Shown: positions 1 through 5,935, numbered from the stretch's first letter. The stretch is 6,465 nt of DNA from Pirellulales bacterium (GCA_030642635.1 DAOWNK010000188.1:1-6465); one strand, 5' to 3'. The notes: generated from the letters alone by a model not told the origin. Numbers and translations are program-made.

Positions 1-1
1 A

Positions 2-1306
2 GGCTTGCGCGCGGCGGCCGAAAAGTGCAAACACGTCGCCAGCGTGGGAGTCGATACTTGGGGCGTAGACTTCGGGCTGCTGGCCGGCGGCGACGAGTTG
101 CTCGGCAATCCGTACCATTACCGCGACGCTCGGACCGACGGCATGTTGGAAAAAGCCTTCTCGACAGTGCCGCGCGAGGAAATTTTCCGGCACACCGGGC
201 TGCAATTCATGCAGTTCAACACGCTCTACCAACTGCTGGCGATGAAGCAATCCGGCTCGCCGCTGTTGGAGACGGCCGAAACGCTGCTGATGATGCCCGA
301 CCTGTTCCACTGGCTGTTGACCGGTGTGAAGTGCAACGAGATGACCGATGCCAGCACCACCCAGTTCTACAACCCGGTGGCCGGCGCCTGGGCAACAGAA
401 TTGCTCGATCAGTTCGACCTACCGGCTGATATTTTGGGCCGGATCGAGCAGCCTGGCACAAAGCTCGGCCCGTTGCGTGGGAACCTGGCCGAGGAGACCG
501 GCCTGTCGGCGGCCGAGGTCATACTGCCCGGCTCGCACGATACGGCCAGCGCGGTGATGGCCGTGCCGGCTGACAACACCGTCGACGGACAGCCCGACTG
601 GTGCTACATCAGCCTGGGCACCTGGGCGCTGATGGGAATCGAATCGCCCGGGCCGGTCATAAACGATACCGTCTTGAAGCTGAACTTCACCAACGAGGGC
701 GGCGTGGGCGACACCGTCCGGCTGCTAAAAAACATCACCGGGTTGTGGCTCCTGCAGGAGTGTCGCAGGGCATGGAACTACGCCGGGCGAAACTGGGATT
801 GGGAAACCCTGAACCGGCTGGCGGCAGACGCAAAACCGCACGTAGCGTTTATCGACCCCGACGCAACGGATTTCCTCGCGCCGGACGACATGCCCGAGGC
901 AATCTGCCAATTTTGCAAACACACTGGTCAGCCGGCGCCCGAGGACGAGGGCGCCGTGCTGCGATGCGCGCTGGAGAGCCTTGCGTTGAAGTTCCGGCAC
1001 GTGCTGGGCATGTGCGAGGAGCTTGTCGGCCGACGGATTACGACCGTACATATCGTCGGCGGAGGCGCCCGGAACCGGCTGCTGTGCCAGGCCGCCGCCG
1101 ACGCGTGCGGACGACCGGTGGTGGCGGGGCCTGTCGAAGCTACCGCTATTGGGAACGTATTGATGCAGGCGGTAGCCGACGGCCGGCTTGCCTCCATCGC
1201 CGATGCCCGGGAGGTCGTCCGGCGCAGCTTCGAGGTCGAAGAATATCAGCCGCACAACACCGCCGCTTGGGACGCGGCTTATGAAAAATTCGTGAACGTT
1301 TTGTAA
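2..1306 (+). CDS. rhaB: L-rhamnulokinase (5'-truncated by window edge)
   Basis: FGGY-family carbohydrate kinase that phosphorylates L-rhamnulose with ATP to L-rhamnulose 1-phosphate, the second step of cytoplasmic L-rhamnose breakdown. The frame is open from base 2, so the TTG at base 5 is not the true start. Compared with E. coli RhaB (489 aa), roughly 60-65 N-terminal residues, including the first phosphate-binding motif, lie left of the window. Seen in order: VGVDTWGVDF near the visible start, the YRDARTDG and GLQFMQFNTLYQL segments typical of RhaB rather than of xylulo- or glycerol kinases, SHDTASAV with the catalytic-base Asp codon at 539-541, LGTWALMG, the NEGG...LLKNITGLWLLQ block, and the adenosine-binding GGGARNRLLCQ followed by ADACGRPVVAGPVEATAIGN. 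The C-terminus appears complete, ending in TAA. The downstream oxidoreductase follows after 46 nt, suggesting one operon. Family assignment is firm; rhamnulose specificity is inferred from the RhaB-type motifs. Confidence 0.95.
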   Translation, partial: GLRAAAEKCKHVASVGVDTWGVDFGLLAGGDELLGNPYHYRDARTDGMLEKAFSTVPREEIFRHTGLQFMQFNTLYQLLAMKQSGSPLLETAETLLMMPDLFHWLLTGVKCNEMTDASTTQFYNPVAGAWATELLDQFDLPADILGRIEQPGTKLGPLRGNLAEETGLSAAEVILPGSHDTASAVMAVPADNTVDGQPDWCYISLGTWALMGIESPGPVINDTVLKLNFTNEGGVGDTVRLLKNITGLWLLQECRRAWNYAGRNWDWETLNRLAADAKPHVAFIDPDATDFLAPDDMPEAICQFCKHTGQPAPEDEGAVLRCALESLALKFRHVLGMCEELVGRRITTVHIVGGGARNRLLCQAAADACGRPVVAGPVEATAIGNVLMQAVADGRLASIADAREVVRRSFEVEEYQPHNTAAWDAAYEKFVNVL

Positions 1307-1340
1307 TACATTGCGAAGCCGCAAGCGGCAACATACAAAC

Positions 1341-1345
1341 AGGAG
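1341..1345 (+). promoter_or_regulatory. Ribosome binding site AGGAG for the oxidoreductase
   Basis: AGGAG lies seven nt before the ATG at 1353 and fixes that start over the in-frame TTG codon at 1311. A small palindrome, GCCGC-AA-GCGGC at 1318-1329, sits between the rhaB stop and this site; it may be a weak intercistronic hairpin. Confidence 0.8.
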
Positions 1346-1352
1346 CATACAT

Positions 1353-2396
1353 ATGATCAACGTCGGCATTGCGGGCATCGGTTTTATGGGAATGATCCAC
1401 TACTTGGCGTACCAGCGCGTGCGTGGGGCCAAGGTCTGCGCGATGTGCGAGCAGGACAAAAAACGCCTGGCCGGCGATTGGCGGTCTATTAAGGGAAACT
1501 TCGGCCCACAGGGCAAGAAGATGAACCTGCGGGATATCGCCAAATACGCCAAGCTGGACGACATGCTGGCCGACCCTAACGTCGATATGATCGACATCTG
1601 TCTGCCGCCAGCGCTTCATGCCGAGGTGGCAATAGCCGCCTTGAAGGCCGGCAAGCACGTCTTCTGCGAGAAGCCGATCGCACTGTGCGCAACCGACGCA
1701 CGACGCATGGTCGCCGCCGCAGACAAAGCCGGCCGGCAACTGCTGATCGGCCACGTGCTGCCGTTCCTGCCTGAGTACAACTTCGCATACAAGGCCGTCA
1801 CCAGCGGCAAGTACGGCAAGCTGCTGGGCGGACACTTCAAGCGGATCATCTCCGACCCGCTGTGGCTGCCGAAATTCTACGACCCGGCAGTGGTCGGCGG
1901 GCCGATGCTCGACCTGCACGTTCACGACGCACACTTCATCCGCATGATCTGCGGTATGCCCACGGCCGTGCAAAGCGTCGGCTCGATGCGCGGCAAGGTG
2001 GTCGAGCGGTTCAGCACGCAGTTCCACTTCGACGACCCGGAGCTGGTCGTCACGGCAACAAGCGGTGTGATCGGTCAGCAAGGCCGGCCGTTTACCCACG
2101 CCTACGAAATCTATCTGGAACGCGCCACGCTGCTTTTCGACTACGCCGCGCTGGCCAAGGGCAACGACGTGCTGACGCCGGTGACCGTGCTGGGCGAGTC
2201 CGGCGGGGTGACCCGTCCGAAGCTAGGCTCTGGCGACCCGGTCGACGCATTCGTATCCGAGATAAAGGAGGTGCTCCGCGCGGTCCGCACCGACACGCCC
2301 TCGCCGATGCTCGACGGCTCCTTGGCCCGCGACGCCGTAGTGCTTTGCCACAAGCAAACCCAATCGGTCCAGCGCGGCCGCGCGGTGAAGATTTAG
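1353..2396 (+). CDS. Gfo/Idh/MocA family NAD(P)-dependent oxidoreductase
   Basis: Predicted cytoplasmic sugar or polyol dehydrogenase of 347 aa, the usual family length. The N-terminal Rossmann fold opens with GIAGIGFMG (glycines 8, 10 and 13) for dinucleotide binding. CLPPALHAEVAIAALKAGKH leads into the family hallmark EKP at residues 106-108, whose lysine is normally catalytic. The C-terminal half has GGPMLDLHVHD, the D-x3-H motif (Asp187, His191) that lines the active site in this family, and then the beta-sheet substrate domain. No signal peptide is seen, although many planctomycete members of this family carry a Tat signal. The ATG is chosen from the AGGAG seven nt upstream. It sits 46 nt after rhaB, so co-transcription and a role in deoxysugar or related sugar metabolism are likely, but the substrate cannot be named from sequence. 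An intrinsic terminator lies about 170 nt downstream. Confidence 0.93.
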   Translation: MINVGIAGIGFMGMIHYLAYQRVRGAKVCAMCEQDKKRLAGDWRSIKGNFGPQGKKMNLRDIAKYAKLDDMLADPNVDMIDICLPPALHAEVAIAALKAGKHVFCEKPIALCATDARRMVAAADKAGRQLLIGHVLPFLPEYNFAYKAVTSGKYGKLLGGHFKRIISDPLWLPKFYDPAVVGGPMLDLHVHDAHFIRMICGMPTAVQSVGSMRGKVVERFSTQFHFDDPELVVTATSGVIGQQGRPFTHAYEIYLERATLLFDYAALAKGNDVLTPVTVLGESGGVTRPKLGSGDPVDAFVSEIKEVLRAVRTDTPSPMLDGSLARDAVVLCHKQTQSVQRGRAVKI

Positions 2397-2479
2397 CCGC
2401 CATTCGGTAGCAAATGTACCGGTTGTTCACGTCGCGCGGTTGTTAAGCACTCCCCCCGCATCTTTCGCTTATGCCGTAT

Positions 2480-2493
2480 GTGTGCGCGCACAC
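2480..2493. repeat. 14-bp perfect palindrome GTGTGCGCGCACAC
   Basis: Uninterrupted 14-bp dyad in the intergenic region, 84 nt after the oxidoreductase stop and about 120 nt before the protease promoter. No T-run follows, so it is not an intrinsic terminator. In RNA it would give a five-bp stem with a CGCG loop. Shorter flanking arms (GCCG at 2473-2476 and CGGC at 2502-2505) could extend it. It may be an upstream operator, a processing hairpin or chance; no regulator family can be named. Confidence 0.4.
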
Positions 2494-2521
2494 GGTGCAT
2501 TCGGCGCAACACTCTTTTACG

Positions 2522-2563
2522 CTATCGCCGGTCGCAGTCGTTGCGATGCGAGCACCGCGATAG
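2522..2563. repeat. Bulged inverted repeat (intergenic hairpin)
   Basis: CTATCGC at 2522-2528 pairs perfectly with GCGATAG at 2557-2563. Allowing one bulged base, the stem continues with GGT/ACC. Inside, TCGCA and TGCGA form a five-bp hairpin with a five-nt loop. The fold lies between the 14-bp palindrome and the terminator. It could stabilise the 3' end of the rhaB-oxidoreductase message or be a degraded REP unit. It has no terminal T-run. Confidence 0.4.
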
Positions 2564-2566
2564 GTC

Positions 2567-2614
2567 TATGCGGGTTGGGAAAACTTCGGGCGAAAAATTC
2601 CCGCATATTTTTTT
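2567..2614 (+). terminator. Intrinsic terminator of the rhaB-oxidoreductase operon
   Basis: TATGCGGG at 2567-2574 and CCCGCATA at 2600-2607 form a perfect eight-bp stem followed immediately by seven Ts (2608-2614). The 25-nt loop is longer than typical but contains a smaller hairpin, TTCG-GG-CGAA, which would compact it. It lies about 170 nt after the oxidoreductase stop with no gene between. The last two Ts are also the first two bases of the -35 box of the next promoter, so the two signals overlap. Confidence 0.6.
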
Positions 2615-2641
2615 GACCGACCGCAAAACGTGGCCTATGCT
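2613..2641 (+). promoter_or_regulatory. Sigma70-type promoter of the S41 protease gene
   Basis: -35 TTGACC (2613-2618), a 17-bp spacer, and -10 TATGCT (2636-2641) match the housekeeping consensus at five and four of six positions with ideal spacing. The predicted start is near 2648, giving a 5' leader of about 120 nt before the ATG at 2768. The T-run just upstream, which belongs to the terminator, could also act as an UP-like element. Confidence 0.65.
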
Positions 2642-2643
2642 TC

Positions 2644-2736
2644 CCTGAGCCCGTGAGGCCGTAACGTTCAGTCCCGACGTTCGGCCTTCACTCAGGATGA
2701 ACTTACCCCACAGGCGTTCTCCTGTGCCGCTGGCAC
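2644..2736 (+). promoter_or_regulatory. Structured 5' leader with alternative hairpins
   Basis: The leader begins with a long hairpin. GAGGCCG (2655-2661) pairs with CGGCCTT (2682-2688, one G-U at the end), continued inward by AACGT/ACGTT around a nine-nt loop. CCTGAG/CTCAGG (2644-2649 and 2691-2696) can close it at DNA level, though part of this left arm may lie before the start site. Next, CACAGG-CGTTCT-CCTGTG (2709-2726) is a perfect stem-loop, and GTGCC-GCT-GGCAC (2724-2736) overlaps its right arm by three bases, so the two hairpins compete. No U-run or known riboswitch class is recognised. It may set mRNA stability or translation of the protease, which lacks a strong Shine-Dalgarno sequence. 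Confidence 0.4.
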
Positions 2737-2767
2737 GGACGACGCTCACACCGACACGGACGGCACC

Positions 2768-4420
2768 ATGCGACGAAGGGTCCTCTCTGCTCTCAGCGCT
2801 TTGTATCTTGCAGCGTTTGCGCTGCTGGTTGTCTCTCAAGCGGTAGCTCAGCAAACCACTGCGATCTCGATCGTCACGCACTCGGCCGAGATCGACAGTC
2901 TTTTGCAAGACGGCCGGCGGATGGAGGTCGAGTGCCGCTGGGGCGAGGCGCTTTCGCACTACGAAGAAGCGATCCGACAGTTTCCACACGACGCGGGGCT
3001 GAAGCGGCGATTCAGTTTCACACGGCTGCACTACGACGTCGGCCGACGGTATGCCGACCGCAGTTTTTGCCGTGCGATTGAGACGTTGCCGTTTGAAGAG
3101 GCGTTGGAGTTGTACGACCGGGTGCTGCTTAAAATCGAGTCGCACTACGTCGACGTGCCGCACTGGAAAGAGTTGGTCGAGCACGGCACCGACAACCTTT
3201 CCGTGGCGCTGAGCGAGCCGGCGTTCGTCGATCGGAACCTGGTAGAGAGCAGCAGTACGGTGACGGACGAATTTCGCAGCGAATTGCGTCGAATGCTCGA
3301 ACCGCTGCCGATCGCCACGCGCCGCGACGCCGGATATGCGGTCTCCGCCGCCGCCGCACTTACACGGCAGCGGCTTGGACTGTCTCCGACGGCCGTCGTG
3401 TTGGAGTACCTCTGCGGTGCAACCAACGCCTTGGACCGATACTCGGCATATCTCACACCCGATCAACTCAACGAGGTTTACTCGCAGATCGAGGGCAACT
3501 TCGTCGGGCTGGGTATCGAACTGAAGGCCGACGGCGGCGAGCTGCTGATAGTTCGGGTAATCACCGGCAGCCCGGCCCAACAGGCTGGAATGCTCGACGG
3601 AGACCGGATTCTCGCGGTCGACGGCCGATCCACCAGAAACCTGACGACCGATCAGGCGGCCAATCTGCTGCAAGGCGCCGCCGGCAGTACGGTGAACCTG
3701 ATCGTCGTAACGTCGGGCGAGCAGCCGCGGCGATTGAGCGTTTGCCGACGACGCGTCGATGTGCCAAGCATCGACCGGGTAAAGATCATCGACCGCCAAC
3801 ACGGTATCGCCTACCTCCGATTGGCCTGTTTCCAGAAGACTACCTGCCGCGACCTTGATGAGGCGCTGTGGAAGTTGCACCGCAAGGGGATGAAAAGCCT
3901 GATTGTCGATTTGCGCGGCAACCCGGGCGGGCTGCTTATGACCGCAGTCGAGGTGGTCGATAAGTTCGTCGAGCGCGGCGTGATCGTCTCTACCCGGGGA
4001 CGCAGCACGCAGGAAGATTTTACCTACACCGCTCGCGTGCCGGGCACGTGGCGCGTGCCGCTTGTGGTGATAATCGACAATGACAGCGCCAGCGCGGCAG
4101 AGATAGTTGCCGGCGCCATACGCGACCATCGCCGCGGTACGGTCGTCGGGGTGCGCAGCTACGGTAAAGGCTCCGTGCAGGGCATCTTTCCGTTGGACAT
4201 GTCCACCGCCGGCGTGCGACTTACCACGGCCAAGTTCTACTCACCGACCGGCCGGCCTTACACCCGCATCGGTGTGGAGCCGGACGTAACGGTTCGCCTT
4301 GCCGCGAAACCGATCGATGGGCAAATCGTCCCGGTCGACGGCGACGACGCGATGCTGTCTGCCGCGGTGCAAGCCGCCCGAGGGTTAGGCCGTTCGCAAC
4401 AGGCACGGAACCTTCGGTAG
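2768..4420 (+). CDS. Secreted S41 C-terminal processing protease with PDZ domain
   Basis: Carboxy-terminal processing serine protease (CtpA/Prc type) of 550 aa, expected outside the cytoplasmic membrane, where such enzymes trim or degrade envelope proteins from their C-termini. Residues 1-27 are a signal peptide (RRR, hydrophobic core, cleavage after AVA). Residues about 49-75 fit one TPR-like helix pair (CRWGEALSHYEEAIRQFP). The S41 N-terminal region includes DRYSAYLTPDQL, then a PDZ domain from about residue 240 to 325 (GNFVGLGIEL, SPAQQAGMLDGDRILAVDG). The peptidase core, about 345-515, has DLRGNPGG (381-388), DSASAAE with nucleophile Ser442, and SYGKGSVQ with general-base Lys467. The 25-residue Ser-to-Lys spacing equals that of E. 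coli Prc. The start is supported by the signal peptide; only a weak GGACGG precedes it. It has its own promoter and is followed by a REP-like repeat. Its natural substrate is unknown. Confidence 0.95.
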   Translation: MRRRVLSALSALYLAAFALLVVSQAVAQQTTAISIVTHSAEIDSLLQDGRRMEVECRWGEALSHYEEAIRQFPHDAGLKRRFSFTRLHYDVGRRYADRSFCRAIETLPFEEALELYDRVLLKIESHYVDVPHWKELVEHGTDNLSVALSEPAFVDRNLVESSSTVTDEFRSELRRMLEPLPIATRRDAGYAVSAAAALTRQRLGLSPTAVVLEYLCGATNALDRYSAYLTPDQLNEVYSQIEGNFVGLGIELKADGGELLIVRVITGSPAQQAGMLDGDRILAVDGRSTRNLTTDQAANLLQGAAGSTVNLIVVTSGEQPRRLSVCRRRVDVPSIDRVKIIDRQHGIAYLRLACFQKTTCRDLDEALWKLHRKGMKSLIVDLRGNPGGLLMTAVEVVDKFVERGVIVSTRGRSTQEDFTYTARVPGTWRVPLVVIIDNDSASAAEIVAGAIRDHRRGTVVGVRSYGKGSVQGIFPLDMSTAGVRLTTAKFYSPTGRPYTRIGVEPDVTVRLAAKPIDGQIVPVDGDDAMLSAAVQAARGLGRSQQARNLR

Positions 4421-4436
4421 GCATGAACACTTTTTG

Positions 4437-4580
4437 CCCATTTAGCCGCCGTGCTTGCACGGCGCGTATGCAGTGCTACTGACCAGCGAGCCGCCGGGTT
4501 TATCCCGGCGCAAAGTAAGCGCGGGGACAAGCCCCACGGCTCACTACCGGCACGCTGTGCAAGCACAGCGGCTAAATGGG
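4437..4580. repeat. REP-like element with 28-bp imperfect terminal inverted repeats
   Basis: Arms at 4437-4464 and 4553-4580 are inverted copies matching at 26 of 28 bases, each containing CCCATTTAGCCGC. Each arm is itself a palindrome: GCCGTGC-TT-GCACGGC at 4448-4463, and CGCTGTGC-AA-GCACAGCG at 4553-4570. The two mismatches between arms are paired, so each arm's own hairpin is kept. The interior also folds: AGCGAGCCG/CGGCTCACT (4485-4493 and 4537-4545, one mismatch) encloses CGCCGGG-TTTAT-CCCGGCG (4492-4510) and GGGG-ACAAG-CCCC (4523-4535). The result is a cloverleaf-like cruciform. It starts 17 nt after the protease stop, a typical REP/BIME location, where it may protect the mRNA 3' end. 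There is no terminal T-run. Copy number elsewhere cannot be seen. Confidence 0.75.
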
Positions 4581-4660
4581 GGTGTTTGCAAAACAACGCC
4601 GCTACTGCTTCAATTGGCTGAAGTGTTGCCCATCTTCCCGATCCCCAACTCCCAATTCTT

Positions 4661-4669
4661 TGGTATAAT
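4661..4669 (+). promoter_or_regulatory. Extended -10 promoter, likely leaderless start
   Basis: TGGTATAAT is a perfect TATAAT with the TGn extension, which can act without a good -35; none is visible at 17 bp. The ATG at 4677 follows seven nt after the box, about where transcription would begin, and no Shine-Dalgarno sequence precedes it. This suggests a leaderless mRNA. The remaining sequence between the REP-like element and this box (4581-4660) holds only short imperfect dyads such as CTTCA/TGAAG at 4608-4623. Confidence 0.55.
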
Positions 4670-4676
4670 TCAGACC

Positions 4677-4949
4677 ATGAGAAAATGGTCGATCGCGGCG
4701 ATCTTGCTTTTGGGTATCGCCCTGGTTACGGTGGCATGGTGGTTTGTTGGTCGCGCCGGACCGCCGCCGGGGCGTGAGGTCACAGACCCGGCGGCCCTGC
4801 CGGCCCCGAGATGGGACCCCGAGCACCCGGCCGAAATGCCGCCGTACCGGTGGCCCGACGATTTCAAACTACAACTGCACATCGTCATTGACGCTCCTGA
4901 CGTTCCAGAGGAGCTTCGCAAAAGGGGGACAGGCGCGCTTATTGACTAG
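4677..4949 (+). CDS. Small membrane-anchored protein, C-terminus replaced by mobile element
   Basis: Unrecognised 90-aa protein. Residues 1-3 are MRK, residues 4-24 form one strongly hydrophobic segment (signal anchor or uncleaved signal), and the rest is a proline-rich, probably extracytoplasmic tail with PRWDPEHPAEMPPYRWPDD followed by a beta-like FKLQLHIVID stretch. The last eight residues, RGTGALID, and the TAG are encoded by the terminal inverted repeat of the element at 4922-5076, so only residues 1 to about 82 are native. Either the ancestral gene was longer and is now truncated, or the insertion hit close to its natural end. The ATG is preferred to an in-frame ATG at 4470, because that upstream stretch lies in the REP-like repeat and the extended -10 box sits directly before 4677. 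Function cannot be assigned. Confidence 0.6.
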   Translation: MRKWSIAAILLLGIALVTVAWWFVGRAGPPPGREVTDPAALPAPRWDPEHPAEMPPYRWPDDFKLQLHIVIDAPDVPEELRKRGTGALID

Positions 4950-5076
4950 CGGGGGCGATTCTGATAGGCATTCGGGAATGCCACGTGCCGCGCGAATTGC
5001 ACCTGGAGGAACCGTGTTCCATGTCTTGAATTGTGCCTGCCCCCCTTCTCCCTCAATAAGCGCGCCTGTCCCCCTT
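4922..5076 (+). mobile_element. RAYT-derived MITE, copy 1
   Basis: A 155-bp element with perfect 24-bp terminal inverted repeats at 4922-4945 and 5053-5076; the outer end reads AAGGGGGACAGG and the inner end CGCTTATTGA. Inside are a decayed promoter, the first 18 codons of a RAYT/Y1 transposase (4978-5031), and then directly the right end. This is the structure of an internal-deletion derivative of an autonomous RAYT element. Copy 2 at 6245 has the same orientation and about 94% identity by hand alignment (about seven substitutions and two one-base indels). The left end falls inside the small membrane-protein gene, and the right end stops 10 bp before the epimerase stop codon. Both copies are preceded by CAA, a possible target preference. 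No target duplication is evident, as expected for Y1-type transposition. Confidence 0.8.
4978..5031 (+). pseudogene. RAYT transposase N-terminal fragment (copy 1)
   Basis: Encodes MPRAARIAPGGTVFHVLN, which I recognise as the conserved N-terminus of REP-associated tyrosine transposases (Transposase_17/Y1 family) common in planctomycetes. The normal HVLNR continuation is lost after Asn18 (TGT replaces the Arg codon). The frame then runs through the element's right end and the antisense of the epimerase 3' end to a TGA at 5116-5118. The HUH motif and catalytic tyrosine, which lie further on in full-length proteins, are absent, so it cannot transpose itself. Confidence 0.75.
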
Positions 5077-5086
5077 CTCCGCTCCG

Positions 5087-5935
5087 TTACCACCGCTTGG
5101 CAACTTCGGCCTTCATGAACTTCAGTCCGTCGCTGGCCAGTTGGCGTTCGTCTTGGTACATGCGGCGCCAGATCTTGGTGGCCGGGACCAGCTTTTCCAA
5201 TGCCAGCCCGAAGGCCTCAACGACCAGCAGGCCGTCGTAGCCGATTTCTTTGAGCGTATCGAAGTTCTCGTCCCAGCGGACGTTGCCTGCCCCCGGGGTG
5301 CTTCGGTCGTTCTCGGAGATGTGGACGTGCACCAAACAGTCCTTCAGTGTCCGGATCGCTTCGGGAATACTCTTTTCCTCGATGTTGGAGTGGAACGTGT
5401 CGTACATTATCTTGCACTGAGGATGGTTTACCTCGGCGCAGAACCGGGCGCTGTCGGCGGCGGTGTTCAAGAAGTAGCACTCGAAGCGGTTGAGGTATTC
5501 CACGGCCAGCGTCACGCCCGATTTTTCAGCGTGTTCGGCCAGTTCCCGCATGGCGTCCACACCCCATTTCCGTTCGTCTTCGGTCGGTCCTTTGCCGCTG
5601 AATTGGCCCAGGGCGGAATGGAACGCCCCGGCCATCACTTGGCAGCCGACAGCCGCACAGCAATCCAGCGTTCGCTTGTTGGCCTCGATGCCCTTGCGTC
5701 GGACGGATGCGTTCGGGCTGATGGGGTTTTCGTCCGCACCACGGGCCGTCACGACGGTTCGGGACAGCCCGAGCTGGTCGAACCGCTTTCCCCATTTCAC
5801 GTACTTGTCTGGATCGGTGTCGAAGATCGGTATCTCGACCGTGTCGAACCCGATCTCCTTGAGTTCGTCCAACAACGGCAGCACTTGGTCCGTGAGTGTG
5901 TCGGTCCACAAAAGCAGGTTCATTCCGTATCGCAT
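5087..5935 (-). CDS. D-tagatose/D-psicose 3-epimerase family sugar epimerase
   Basis: Predicted cytoplasmic TIM-barrel (AP endonuclease 2 superfamily) enzyme of 282 aa that would epimerise C3 of ketoses such as D-fructose/D-psicose, D-tagatose or L-ribulose, using Mn2+ or Mg2+. The four metal ligands of Pseudomonas cichorii D-tagatose 3-epimerase (Glu152, Asp185, His211, Glu246) map to Glu146, Asp179, His205 and Glu240 with identical spacing. The substrate residues also match: Glu152, His182 and Arg211 correspond to its Glu158, His188 and Arg217. Motifs seen: YGMNLLLWTD at the start, VEYLNRFE, YDTFHSNIEE, HVHISENDR, EIGYDGLLVVEAF. The ATG at 5935 is chosen over an upstream in-frame start at 5995 because GAGGAG lies seven nt before it and family members begin this way. 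It is alone on this strand, between two RAYT-derived repeats. L-rhamnulose-related or hydroxypyruvate-isomerase-like activity remains possible. Confidence 0.88.
   Translation of the reverse strand: MRYGMNLLLWTDTLTDQVLPLLDELKEIGFDTVEIPIFDTDPDKYVKWGKRFDQLGLSRTVVTARGADENPISPNASVRRKGIEANKRTLDCCAAVGCQVMAGAFHSALGQFSGKGPTEDERKWGVDAMRELAEHAEKSGVTLAVEYLNRFECYFLNTAADSARFCAEVNHPQCKIMYDTFHSNIEEKSIPEAIRTLKDCLVHVHISENDRSTPGAGNVRWDENFDTLKEIGYDGLLVVEAFGLALEKLVPATKIWRRMYQDERQLASDGLKFMKAEVAKRW

Noticed and set aside
5..7. TTG as the start of rhaB
   Set aside because: The frame stays open to the window edge, and about 60 conserved N-terminal residues of the family are still missing at this point.
1146..2099. 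Minus-strand open frame (317 codons) over rhaB and the oxidoreductase
   Set aside because: It overlaps two well-supported plus-strand genes and their intergenic region, with no domain signal.
2697..2845. Upstream frame starting at the ATG at 2697 (MNLPHRRSPVPL...), overlapping the protease start
   Set aside because: It has AGG just before the ATG, but this is too close for a Shine-Dalgarno sequence. The peptide is arginine- and proline-rich with no family resemblance, and it lies out of frame inside the signal-peptide region. Chance is more likely.
2522..4129. Long minus-strand open frame (535 codons) opposite the S41 protease
   Set aside because: It mirrors a gene with clear signal peptide, PDZ and catalytic motifs. 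Its translation has no recognisable domain, and it spans the terminator and promoter region. Long antisense frames are common in GC-rich genes.
4455..4676. Upstream extension of the small membrane protein to an earlier start
   Set aside because: The added residues are encoded inside the REP-like repeat and would place the hydrophobic anchor mid-protein. The extended -10 box lies directly before the 4677 ATG.
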